Positions 9,365-17,957 of a DNA stretch of 64,000 bases are shown here, piece after piece; position 1 is the stretch's first letter; each line of letters opens with the position of its first letter. Source of the stretch: an uncultured Bacteroidales bacterium. GTDB taxonomy: Bacteria; Bacteroidota; Bacteroidia; Bacteroidales; F082. The notes below the pieces were generated by a model. The model was not told the DNA's origin and did not search any database. It was given only the letters and a program-made list of their open reading frames with translations. Where the stretch lies: contig CAMHJX010000011.1 of assembly GCA_946185535.1 (NCBI GenBank), positions 1-64,000 of the forward strand. The letters are read 5' to 3'. A program made the position numbers and the translations under genes.

Positions 9365-9610
9365 TTAGCCGAGCGAAGCCAGCAGGCAGACGACGATGGC
9401 GAACAGTGTTGCACCTTCGACGAGAGCGCCAGCGATGATCATGCCCGAGCGGATGCCATCGGCGGCTTCAGGTTGACGAGCCATGGCTTCCATGGCCGAC
9501 TGACCGATTTTACCGATGCCCATACCGGCACCAATCACTGCAATAGCGGCTGCGATAGCGGCCAGACCTGGCACGTACGATACGGCTTCAAGGATGGTTG
9601 ATAATAACAT
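9365..9610 (-). CDS. atpE: F-type ATP synthase c subunit (proteolipid ring)
   Basis: 81 residues, two membrane helices joined by the polar loop ARQPEA (44-49). The ion-carrying carboxylate is Glu65 in ALVEGATLF. Aligned without gaps to the Na+-binding Ilyobacter c subunit through RQPEA and Glu65, the positions of its Na+ ligands Gln32 and Ser66 are Ile32 and Gly66 here, so a proton-type ring is expected. The leader just upstream (9621-9645) is nearly the same as that of the V-type K subunit. Confidence 0.95.
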   Translation of the reverse strand: MLLSTILEAVSYVPGLAAIAAAIAVIGAGMGIGKIGQSAMEAMARQPEAADGIRSGMIIAGALVEGATLFAIVVCLLASLG

Positions 9611-9620
9611 GGTGTTTAAA

Positions 9621-9645
9621 GTTTAAGTGTTTATTTTGTTGATTT
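9621..9645 (-). promoter_or_regulatory. A-rich leader shared by atpE and the V-ATPase K gene
   Basis: On the minus strand it begins AAATCAACAAAATAAAC and ends CACTTAAAC. The leader of the V-type proteolipid gene at 21796-21822 is the same apart from one base less and one substitution. No Shine-Dalgarno is present. A translation-enhancing role is an inference. Confidence 0.5.
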
Positions 9646-9754
9646 AAAGATTTAAGATTCAAAATTCAAAGATTGGCTCTCAGCCGTCAGCAATCAGCTG
9701 TCAGCTCAGTTAGACCCAAGCTGATGGCTGACTGCTGATGGCTGATAGCTTTTT
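9646..9754. repeat. Stuttering repeats between atpB and atpE
   Basis: Two kinds are joined. 9646-9675 on the minus strand reads CTTTGAATTTTGAATCTTAA, the AT-rich phrase found before several other start codons. 9674-9754 holds CAGCCGTCAGCAATCAGCTGTCAGC followed by the inverse-type GCTGATGGCTGACTGCTGATGGCTGATAGC, so it can form a long imperfect hairpin. Confidence 0.6.
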
Positions 9755-9771
9755 CATATTTTAAGATGTAC

Positions 9772-10881
9772 TCATTCATGTTTAGGTTCTTCTTGTGCCA
9801 TGCCGATGAATATCGACGACAGCATGGTGAATACGTAGGCTTGGATGTAGGCCACCAGCAGCTCCAGCGCTGTCATGAAGATGGTCATGAAGATGGAAAC
9901 GACGCTCATCACGCCGCCCATGCCTGCACCATACATGCCACCGATGATGAAGATCAAGGCCATGAGCACCATGATGACAATGTGGCCAGCCAAGATGTTG
10001 GCGAACAGACGGACCATCAGGGCGAAGGGTTTGGTGATGGTGGAGATGAGTTCGATGATGGGCATCAGCGGAAAGGCCTTCAGGAAGACGGGCACGTCGG
10101 GCCAGAGGATGTCCTTCCAGTAGTGCCTGTTACCGAAGAGGTTCACGAAGAAATAGGTCATCAGGGCCAGAACGACGGTGATGCTAAGGTTGCCCGTCAC
10201 ATTGGCGCCGAAGGGGAAGAAGGGGATGAGGCCGAACAGGTTGGCGAAGAAGATGAAGAAGAACACCGTTAATAAATAAGGTGCGAACTTCTTCACTTTC
10301 GCTTCGCGGATGTTGGGCCTGACGATGCCGTCCAGGACCATATAGGTGAGCCATTCCACCAGACCTTGGTATTTGGTGGGTTTGGCCATCGGGTCTTTCT
10401 TGTACTTGCGCGCGGCAGGCAGGAAGAAGGCCACCAGGAAGATGCAGGTAACGAAGATGCCGAAGGCGTTCTTGGTGAACGAGATGTCGAAGGGTCGCGA
10501 GAGGCTGCCGTCGGCTTTCACCTCGACCAGTTTGCCTGGGTATTTCTCGGCACTGATGGGCGGGATGTAGAAGTTGGCGCCTTTGTGGTTGAAGGTCTCG
10601 CCTTCCTTCAGCTCGCAGACGTGCTTCGACGAGAAGCAGTGCCAGCCGCCGCCGTCTTTGCATTTGACGATGACGGGCAGCCAAACACATACTGGCTCTC
10701 CTTTGATCTCCGTGATGTGGAAACAATAGGAGTCGCCCGTGTGGCCGAAGATGAACGACTTGGCGTCGAACTTCTCCTTCTTGGGCTCCTGCACGCTGTC
10801 CTGCGCGAAGCTCAGCATGGGGGCAAACGCCATCCATGCGAAAAGAAGGAAGAAGATGCTATGTTTCAAAACATTTTTCAT
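9772..10881 (-). CDS. atpB: F-type ATP synthase a subunit
   Basis: 369 residues from the ATG at 10881 (MKNVLKHSIFFLLF); a longer frame upstream overlaps the preceding gene and is not used. N-terminal signal-like helix, then a beta-rich, Cys-containing extramembrane region of about 100 residues that is typical of Bacteroidota a subunits, then the channel helices. The essential Arg lies in KPFALMVRLFANILAGH. The start overlaps the stop of the preceding membrane protein gene by four bases. Confidence 0.95.
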   Translation of the reverse strand: MKNVLKHSIFFLLFAWMAFAPMLSFAQDSVQEPKKEKFDAKSFIFGHTGDSYCFHITEIKGEPVCVWLPVIVKCKDGGGWHCFSSKHVCELKEGETFNHKGANFYIPPISAEKYPGKLVEVKADGSLSRPFDISFTKNAFGIFVTCIFLVAFFLPAARKYKKDPMAKPTKYQGLVEWLTYMVLDGIVRPNIREAKVKKFAPYLLTVFFFIFFANLFGLIPFFPFGANVTGNLSITVVLALMTYFFVNLFGNRHYWKDILWPDVPVFLKAFPLMPIIELISTITKPFALMVRLFANILAGHIVIMVLMALIFIIGGMYGAGMGGVMSVVSIFMTIFMTALELLVAYIQAYVFTMLSSIFIGMAQEEPKHE

Positions 10882-11273
10882 GCTTTGTTTTCTTTGTTCA
10901 GATGTTTGGTATAATGGATGTAGACGAAGGTCTCGACGACCAAGCCAATCAGGTAGGCCGATGCCGCGATGATGATGAAAGCCTTGCTTCCCAGCTTGAC
11001 CAGGAAGATGTAAAGCACGATCATAGCTACAGTCAGCAGTATCTTGATGCCTTTGTATATATAGAGCCAGGTGATCTTGTCGGGATGCGTTTCCACATTC
11101 TTCTTCATCAGGTGGCAATAGAAGGCGCCCAGGACCATGAAGAGGTTGGGGGCGGTGACCATCCAGTTGTTCCACCACGGCTTATCGGCAAAGAAACAGA
11201 GCAAGATGCCGTCCAAGACAATGCAGACAAGCAGGAATACAGCAAGATATATGGTCAGCGCGTTCTTTTTCAT
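10878..11273 (-). CDS. Four-helix membrane protein of the ATP synthase operon (AtpI-like position)
   Basis: 131 residues with four predicted membrane helices (about 6-28, 37-56, 68-91, 96-119) and a basic C-terminus. It overlaps atpC by four bases upstream and atpB by four bases downstream, so it is translated with the ATP synthase. Its place directly before atpB matches that of AtpI, an assembly factor for the c ring, in other bacteria. Sequence likeness to AtpI is too weak to call by eye, so no symbol is given. Confidence 0.75.
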   Translation of the reverse strand: MKKNALTIYLAVFLLVCIVLDGILLCFFADKPWWNNWMVTAPNLFMVLGAFYCHLMKKNVETHPDKITWLYIYKGIKILLTVAMIVLYIFLVKLGSKAFIIIAASAYLIGLVVETFVYIHYTKHLNKENKA

Positions 11274-11509
11274 AGCTCTACGCAGATGGTCAGTTGGTTG
11301 TCGTGGTTCTCGGTGAAGCCGCCTTTGATGGCGAACTCGTGATGCTCGCCTTTGTCGTCGGTGAGGCTGACCTTGCCGGCCTCAAGGATGGCGACGATGG
11401 CGGCGTGGTGTTCCAGCAGGGTGAAAGGCCCCATCGTGCTCGGCACGGTGACGGAGCTGGCTTCGCCCTCAAACAGCGTTTCGCTCGGTGATATGATCTC
11501 GACTTTCAT
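11270..11509 (-). CDS. atpC: F-type ATP synthase epsilon subunit, short form
   Basis: 79 residues. Only the N-terminal beta-sandwich is present (MKVEIISPSETLFEGEA, TMGPFTLLEHHAAIVA, IKGGFTE). The C-terminal helical hairpin that inhibits ATP hydrolysis in other bacteria is absent. This short form is normal for Bacteroidota, so ADP/epsilon inhibition by the helical domain cannot operate here. Confidence 0.94.
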   Translation of the reverse strand: MKVEIISPSETLFEGEASSVTVPSTMGPFTLLEHHAAIVAILEAGKVSLTDDKGEHHEFAIKGGFTENHDNQLTICVEL

Positions 11510-11566
11510 ACAAGTGATGTTTTTGACATTAGACCTAGGTTAACTATGACAGAGCCTTTTATCCTC

Positions 11567-11646
11567 ATGGCGGAGGAACATCCGCCATCCCTCGTGCCGT
11601 AGGGTTGTCTTTCTCGGCGTGAGGGATTGCGGGTCAAGCCCGCAAT
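11567..11646. repeat. Two hairpin repeats between atpD and atpC
   Basis: First hairpin ATGGCGGA-N6-TCCGCCAT (11567-11588), second ATTGCGGG-TCAA-GCCCGCAAT style (11626-11646). The second resembles the GCGGGTCAAGCCCGC repeat seen in many bacterial genomes. They lie inside the operon, in a 207-bp gap, and could tune the atpD to atpC ratio. Confidence 0.7.
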
Positions 11647-11716
11647 GAGGGTTAAAGGCTGAATGGTGTGCCTTATGGTCTCATGTCTTTTGTTTCGATT
11701 CATTTCACCTTATTAA

Positions 11717-13279
<1,563 letters not shown>

Positions 13280-13357
13280 TTATTTTTTTTCCGTTTAGCG
13301 AAAAGTGGAAAAAAAAGATTTTTTCTCTTTTCTCTTCTTTTTCTTGTTTGGAATGCT

Positions 13358-13365
13358 TAATTTTG
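13358..13365 (+). promoter_or_regulatory. Likely -7 box of the V-ATPase operon
   Basis: TAATTTTG, a TAnnTTTG match, 38 bp before the ATG at 13403. It is preceded by a T/C-rich tract without a clear -33 TTTG. Confidence 0.45.
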
Positions 13366-13402
13366 CCCCCTTAAATCATAGAATCAACAAATCGAAAAAT
13401 AT

Positions 13403-14014
13403 ATGCAAGACAAACTGCAAGAATTGACCGACAGGCTTTATAACGAAGGCTTGTCGAAAGGCAAACACGACGGCGAGGAGCTCGTGCAGAAGGCACAAGC
13501 CGAGGCCGACCGCATCGTGGCCTACGCCAAGGCTGAGGCCGACCGCATCATCGCCCAGGCCAACAAAGAGGCTGAGGAGATGAAGACCAAGGTGAATGCC
13601 GACATCAAAATGGCGGCCACCCAAAGCATCGCCGTGACGAAACAGGAAATCGAGAAGATGGTGGTGACCAAGACCGCTACCGAAGGTGTGAAGGCCAACA
13701 TGGGCAATGCCGCCTTTGTGAAGGAACTGATTACCAGCGTGGTGAAGGCTTTCAACCCGCAGAATGCGTCGCCTGTCGACTTGAACCTCATCCTGCCAGA
13801 AGCCTTGAAAGCTGAAGTTGAGCCTTTCGTGAAGAACCAAATCGCCAGCCAGTTCAAGGGCGAGGTGAAGGTGGATTACTCCAAGAAGATGAACGGCGGC
13901 TTTAAGGTCGCTCCTAAGGATGGCGGCTATGTGCTTCAGTTCACTGATGAGGAGTTCACCCAACTCATCGCCAACTACCTGCGTCCCGCCACCAAGAAAA
14001 TCCTCTTCGGCTGA
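13403..14014 (+). CDS. V/A-type ATPase subunit E (peripheral stalk)
   Basis: 203 residues. Long charged N-terminal helix (about 1-75; GKHDGEELVQKAQAEADRIVAYAKAEADRIIAQA) followed by a globular C-terminal domain, the layout of V/A-ATPase subunit E, which holds the stator. First gene of the operon. Its stop overlaps the next start by one base. The unusually regular Ala/Glu heptads suggest a coiled coil. In some Chlamydia-type operons the same order (E, small unknown, A, B, D, I, K) is seen. Confidence 0.85.
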   Translation: MQDKLQELTDRLYNEGLSKGKHDGEELVQKAQAEADRIVAYAKAEADRIIAQANKEAEEMKTKVNADIKMAATQSIAVTKQEIEKMVVTKTATEGVKANMGNAAFVKELITSVVKAFNPQNASPVDLNLILPEALKAEVEPFVKNQIASQFKGEVKVDYSKKMNGGFKVAPKDGGYVLQFTDEEFTQLIANYLRPATKKILFG

Positions 14015-14622
14015 TGGATAACTATGTCTATATCGTGGCCGGCTTGCCGGAACTTACCTCGGGCTTCGAGAACACGGGCTTCGACTATGCCGCCGTGAAG
14101 GAGTCTATCATGGAGCTTCTCTCCGAGAAAGACCAGAAGTTGGTCGAACTCATGGAGGAAGGCTTCAATGAGGACAGCCTCGGCGTTGAGTTTTACGACA
14201 AGGCCGCCAAGAGCAAGAACCGTTTCATCCGCGAGTATTTCGACTTCGATGGTCGCCTGCGCAACATGAAGGTGAATTACTTGGCCAAGCGCCTCGGTAA
14301 GAAAGCCGAAGACTACATTTTGGAATTGCCCGAGGCCGATTTCGAGGAAGGCAAGCAGATCGAGGAAATCCTCGCTGATGCCGACTTCGTGGAACGCGAG
14401 CAGAAGATGGACGAGCTGAAATGGGAGAAGGCCTCCGACATCGCCCGCATGGACTATTTCAACATGAACGCCATCCTCGCTTTTTTGGTCAAGGCCAAGA
14501 CCGTCCAGCGCTGGGCCGAACTTGATGCGGCTAAGGGACAGGAGATGTTCAAGAAGTTGGTACAGGAGATTCGAGGGACGAGTGCTAATCTGGATTTAAG
14601 TGTTGGAGGAGGGAAAGTATAG
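14014..14622 (+). CDS. DUF2764 family protein of the V-ATPase operon
   Basis: 202 residues, begins MDNYVYIVAGLPELTSG. This matches the DUF2764 family that accompanies V/A-type ATPases in Bacteroidota and related phyla. It is mostly alpha-helical and acidic without membrane segments. No gene for subunit C, F or G is visible in the operon, so this protein may fill one of those places (subunit C/d is the usual guess because of its size and helical character); this is inference. In an uninterrupted operon subunit A would follow directly; here a SatD-DUF3307 cassette intervenes. Confidence 0.75.
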   Translation: MDNYVYIVAGLPELTSGFENTGFDYAAVKESIMELLSEKDQKLVELMEEGFNEDSLGVEFYDKAAKSKNRFIREYFDFDGRLRNMKVNYLAKRLGKKAEDYILELPEADFEEGKQIEEILADADFVEREQKMDELKWEKASDIARMDYFNMNAILAFLVKAKTVQRWAELDAAKGQEMFKKLVQEIRGTSANLDLSVGGGKV

Positions 14623-14631
14623 CATGAAGAC

Positions 14632-14770
14632 GTTATAAAGTGCAAATATAGCATCTAAAGGTTATAAGAATGAGAAATAAGTTCAGAACCTTATAAATGG
14701 AAAATATAAGTTCTGAGCCTTATAAATAGCAAATATAAGTTCTAAGCCTTATAAAACGATAAAAGTAAAT
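14632..14770 (+). repeat. Five 29-bp direct repeats with internal inverted repeat ahead of satD
   Basis: Units start at 14632, 14661, 14690, 14719 and 14748, an exact 29-bp period; the last is cut by the ATG at 14771. The best units read CTTATA-N9-TATAAG followed by TTCTRAGC, so each carries an inverted repeat with about two helical turns per unit-and-a-bit. There are no variable spacers, so this is not a CRISPR array. Position directly between the DUF2764 stop and the satD start suggests operator sites for the helix-turn-helix of SatD or for another regulator. Confidence 0.9.
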
Positions 14771-15448
14771 ATGGTAAGAGCAACTATTTCGGCTGACATC
14801 ATTTCCTCCACATCGTTAAGCGTGGAGGAATTGACACTTTTGCAATCGGAGATACACGGTTTCCTTGATGAACTCTCGGAAAAGTCGCAAGGAAATGACT
14901 GGGGACGGTTGTTTAAGGGTGATTCGGTGGAGATTTTCTTGCATGACCCGCATGAAGCACTTAGGGTTGCCTTACTGTTGAAGACTTTGGTGAAGAAAAC
15001 TTTTGCGTGGGGAAAAGAAAACAATGCTCGGCGAGAGTTGTTCAGAAAGTATGGCATCCGATTGGCGATTGGCATTGGTGAGATGCGTATTGCTGACCAA
15101 AAACAAGATATTTTGGATGGAGAAGCTATATATAATTCAGGAAGATTGTTGGAAAAGGCATCCAAAGAGAAACTGTCAATCAAACGTAGTATGTTTTTTG
15201 CTTGCCCAAATCCGTTGTTGACAGAATATGTGGATGTAATGGTGGGTTTGCTTGATACGCTGTTAAGAAATGCAACTTCGCGCCAAAATGAGATCCTATA
15301 TTATAGGTTGTTAGGAAAGAATGAAAAAGAGATAGCAGGGATGTTAAATATAAAACAATCTGCTGTAAATCAACGAAGCAACTCGGCAGGATGGAAAGCT
15401 GTAGAATCGGCTCTCAATTATTATGAAAAACTGATTTTCGAATCATGA
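14771..15448 (+). CDS. SatD family protein: cyclase-like domain plus C-terminal helix-turn-helix
   Basis: 225 residues, assigned to the SatD family by its general pattern. The first 140 residues have a spacing that recalls class III nucleotide cyclases: Asp9 in SADIISSTSLS, Lys49-Gly-Asp51 in LFKGDSVEIFL, GIRLAIGIGE (95-104) and EAIYNSGRLLEKA with Arg125 (in true cyclases an Asn sits four residues before the Arg; here Asn122 is three before). Residues 171-210 (QNEILYYRLLGKNEKEIAGM and on) look like a helix-turn-helix of sigma/LuxR type. Its ATG abuts the 29-bp repeats, and its stop overlaps the DUF3307 start (ATGATG), so the two are co-translated. Visibly more AT-rich than the ATPase genes around it, which suggests insertion. 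The cyclase likeness is my reading, not an established family fact. Confidence 0.75.
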   Translation: MVRATISADIISSTSLSVEELTLLQSEIHGFLDELSEKSQGNDWGRLFKGDSVEIFLHDPHEALRVALLLKTLVKKTFAWGKENNARRELFRKYGIRLAIGIGEMRIADQKQDILDGEAIYNSGRLLEKASKEKLSIKRSMFFACPNPLLTEYVDVMVGLLDTLLRNATSRQNEILYYRLLGKNEKEIAGMLNIKQSAVNQRSNSAGWKAVESALNYYEKLIFES

Positions 15449-16161
15449 TGTGCAAACTCCTCATATTGCAACTTTTGGCGCATCTCGTCAGCGACTTCTA
15501 CTTGCAAACGGAGAAATCCTGCAAGAGCAAGGCTGACAATGCGTTCAAGTCGGGGCATTTGTACATTCATGTGTTGATTACCTTTGGCTGTGCTTGGCTG
15601 TTCACGCTGAATGTGGGCTACTGGTGGGCGGCATTGTTGATTGCGGCATTACATCTTGTCATTGATGGCTTGAAGTCAATTTGCAGGAACCTGAAAGGCG
15701 CATTTTTCTATGACCAGCTGTTTCATGTGGTGGTCATTATGGTGGCGGTGGCTCTCTTTAATAATAAAGGTGTGATCTCGTTCCCGGCATGGCTGCCCGA
15801 AACAAAGGTACTGCTGTGGATTGTGGCTTTTGTGTTTTGCCTTCGTCCGGCCAATTTCTTCATTCAGAACATTCTCAAAGATGCGAAAATCTCCATACCG
15901 GATAGTGGGAAAGAACAAAGTTTGCCCAATGCTGGTCGGGTGATTGGCAATGTTGAAAGGATGCTTACACTGGTATTCGTCATGTTGGGACAATTTGAAG
16001 CCATTGGTTTTCTTTTGGCCGCCAAGTCGCTGCTGAGATTTAGGGAAACGGACACGGTGAAGTCGGAATATGTGCTGGTCGGCACTTTGTTGAGTTTTGG
16101 CATTGCAATTTTGGTGGGTGTTGCCGTGAAATTACTAATAGAATCTAATGTAATAAATTGA
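15445..16161 (+). CDS. DUF3307 family membrane protein
   Basis: 238 residues, about six to seven hydrophobic segments. The N-terminal motif LAHLVSDFYLQT (Asp17, Gln21), His42, the pair LHLVIDGLK (His70, Asp74) and FFYDQLFH (Asp90, Gln91, His94) are the conserved polar residues of DUF3307, possibly a metal or substrate site in the membrane. Overlaps satD by four bases. DUF3307 genes often neighbour satD in other genomes, so the pair is likely a functional unit. Function unknown. Confidence 0.8.
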   Translation: MMCKLLILQLLAHLVSDFYLQTEKSCKSKADNAFKSGHLYIHVLITFGCAWLFTLNVGYWWAALLIAALHLVIDGLKSICRNLKGAFFYDQLFHVVVIMVAVALFNNKGVISFPAWLPETKVLLWIVAFVFCLRPANFFIQNILKDAKISIPDSGKEQSLPNAGRVIGNVERMLTLVFVMLGQFEAIGFLLAAKSLLRFRETDTVKSEYVLVGTLLSFGIAILVGVAVKLLIESNVIN

Positions 16162-16208
16162 ATCATAAAATCTTAGATATTGAATTTTGAATATTTGAAT
16201 TTTAAATC
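16160..16208 (+). promoter_or_regulatory. AT-rich leader phrase before V-ATPase subunit A
   Basis: Built from GAATTTTGAATATTTGAATT and variants (AAATCTTAGATATTGAATT). The same phrase family stands directly before the starts at 9610 (minus), 19320, 46254 and 49714. It contains no Shine-Dalgarno. Confidence 0.5.
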
Positions 16209-17957
16209 ATGAATACAACAGGAAAAGTTACAGGAATCATTGCAAACCTCGTCACTGTAGAGGTGGACGGCCCTGTGGCACAGAATGAGATCTGCTTCAT
16301 CGACCTCGACGGTGTCGAGTTGATGGCAGAGGTCATCAAGGTGAACGGGAACAAAGCCTCCGTGCAGGTGTTTGAGAGCACCCGCGGCCTGCAGATTGGC
16401 GACAAGGTGGAATTCCAAGGCTACATGCTTGAGGTGACCTTGGGACCTGGTTTGCTTTCGAGCAACTTCGACGGCCTGCAGAACAACCTCGCTACCATGG
16501 AAGGTGTGTTTCTGAAACGCGGTGAATACACCAAGGCCCTCGACGAAGAGAAACTTTGGGACTTCAAGCCCATCGCCAAGGCGGGTGACCACGTGGTTGC
16601 CGCCGACTGGCTGGGCGAAGTCAAGGAAGGCTGGCTGCCTCACAAAATCATGGTGCCGTTCAATTTCAAGGGCACATATACCGTGAAGAATGTAGTCGCC
16701 ACCGGAAAATACAAGATCACAGACACCGTAGCCACACTGACCAACGCGGAAGGCGAGGAGGTGAAAGTGACGATGATGCAGAAATGGCCTGTCAAGGTGG
16801 CCGTGGGCGGCTATGTGGAGAAACCGCGTCCCTTCAAGGTGATGGAGACGGGTGTACGTTGCATCGACACGCTGAATCCTATCGCTGAAGGCGGCACAGG
16901 CTTCATCCCCGGACCTTTTGGCTGCGGCAAGACCGTGTTGCAACACGCCCTCGCTGAGCAAGCCGATGCTGACATCATCATCATGGCGGCCTGCGGTGAG
17001 CGTGCCAACGAGGTCGTGGAGATCTTCACCGAGTTCCCCGAGCTGAAGGATAAGCACACGGGTCGCTCGCTGATGGAGCGTACCATCATCATCTGCAACA
17101 CCTCCAACATGCCGGTCGCGGCTCGTGAGGCTTCAGTCTACACGGCCATGACCCTTGGTGAATACTACCGTGCTATGGGTATGAAGGTGCTGCTGCTGGC
17201 TGACTCCACCTCGCGTTGGGCACAGGCCTTGCGTGAGATGAGTAACCGTTTGGAGGAACTGCCCGGTCAGGACGGCTTCCCCGTCGACCTCTCGGCCATC
17301 ATCTCCAACTTCTACGCCCGTGCGGGTTATGTGAAACTCAACAACGGCCAGTCGGGTTCCATCACCTTTATCGGAACGGTGTCGCCTGCCGGCGGTAACC
17401 TGAAGGAGCCTGTGACCGAATCGACCAAGAAGGCAGCCCGTTGCTTCTATGGCCTTTCGCAGAACCGTGCCGACAAGAAGCGTTATCCCGCCGTCGACCC
17501 CGTCGATTCCTATTCGAAATACCTCGAATATCCCGAAATCATCGAATATCTTGACAGCAAGATTGAGAAGGGTTGGGTTGACAAGGTGACGAAGACGAAA
17601 TACATCATCCGTCGAGGCAAGGATGCCTACGAGCAGATCAACATCTTGGGCGATGACGGCGTGCCGATGTCGTACCACGAGCAATATTGGAAGTCGGAAC
17701 TCGTCGACTTTGTCATCCTACAGCAAGACGCTTTCGACGACATCGACGGCTCCACGCCGCTCGAGCGTCAGAAGTTCATGCTCGACCTTGTGCTTGAAAT
17801 CTGCGACCGCAGCTTCAAGTTCGACAACTTCGAGGAGTGCACGACCTACTTCAAGGGCTTGATCAACATCTGCCGCCAGATGAACTACTCGGAATACAAG
17901 TCGGAACAATTTGAAAAATATCTTGGACAGTTAAAGGAGGAACTGAAACATGAGTGA
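16209..17957 (+). CDS. V/A-type ATPase catalytic subunit A
   Basis: 582 residues. Walker A GPFGCGKT at 235-242 is the A-subunit form. The A-specific non-homologous insert lies around 110-200 (LWDFKPIAKAGDHVVAADWL). MAACGERANEVVEIFTEFPEL carries the catalytic Glu region. The last eight bases overlap the start of subunit B, which has an AAAGGAGG Shine-Dalgarno inside the end of this gene. Confidence 0.97.
   Translation: MNTTGKVTGIIANLVTVEVDGPVAQNEICFIDLDGVELMAEVIKVNGNKASVQVFESTRGLQIGDKVEFQGYMLEVTLGPGLLSSNFDGLQNNLATMEGVFLKRGEYTKALDEEKLWDFKPIAKAGDHVVAADWLGEVKEGWLPHKIMVPFNFKGTYTVKNVVATGKYKITDTVATLTNAEGEEVKVTMMQKWPVKVAVGGYVEKPRPFKVMETGVRCIDTLNPIAEGGTGFIPGPFGCGKTVLQHALAEQADADIIIMAACGERANEVVEIFTEFPELKDKHTGRSLMERTIIICNTSNMPVAAREASVYTAMTLGEYYRAMGMKVLLLADSTSRWAQALREMSNRLEELPGQDGFPVDLSAIISNFYARAGYVKLNNGQSGSITFIGTVSPAGGNLKEPVTESTKKAARCFYGLSQNRADKKRYPAVDPVDSYSKYLEYPEIIEYLDSKIEKGWVDKVTKTKYIIRRGKDAYEQINILGDDGVPMSYHEQYWKSELVDFVILQQDAFDDIDGSTPLERQKFMLDLVLEICDRSFKFDNFEECTTYFKGLINICRQMNYSEYKSEQFEKYLGQLKEELKHE
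17934..17941 (+). promoter_or_regulatory. Strong Shine-Dalgarno before V-ATPase subunit B
   Basis: AAAGGAGG, eight bases before the ATG at 17950 and inside the 3' end of the subunit A gene. Full anti-SD complementarity is uncommon in Bacteroidota; other clear cases here precede 48339 and 60352. It supports the 17950 start. Confidence 0.7.

Noticed and set aside
14632..14770. CRISPR array
   Set aside because: Units are contiguous at 29 bp with no variable spacers and no cas genes nearby.
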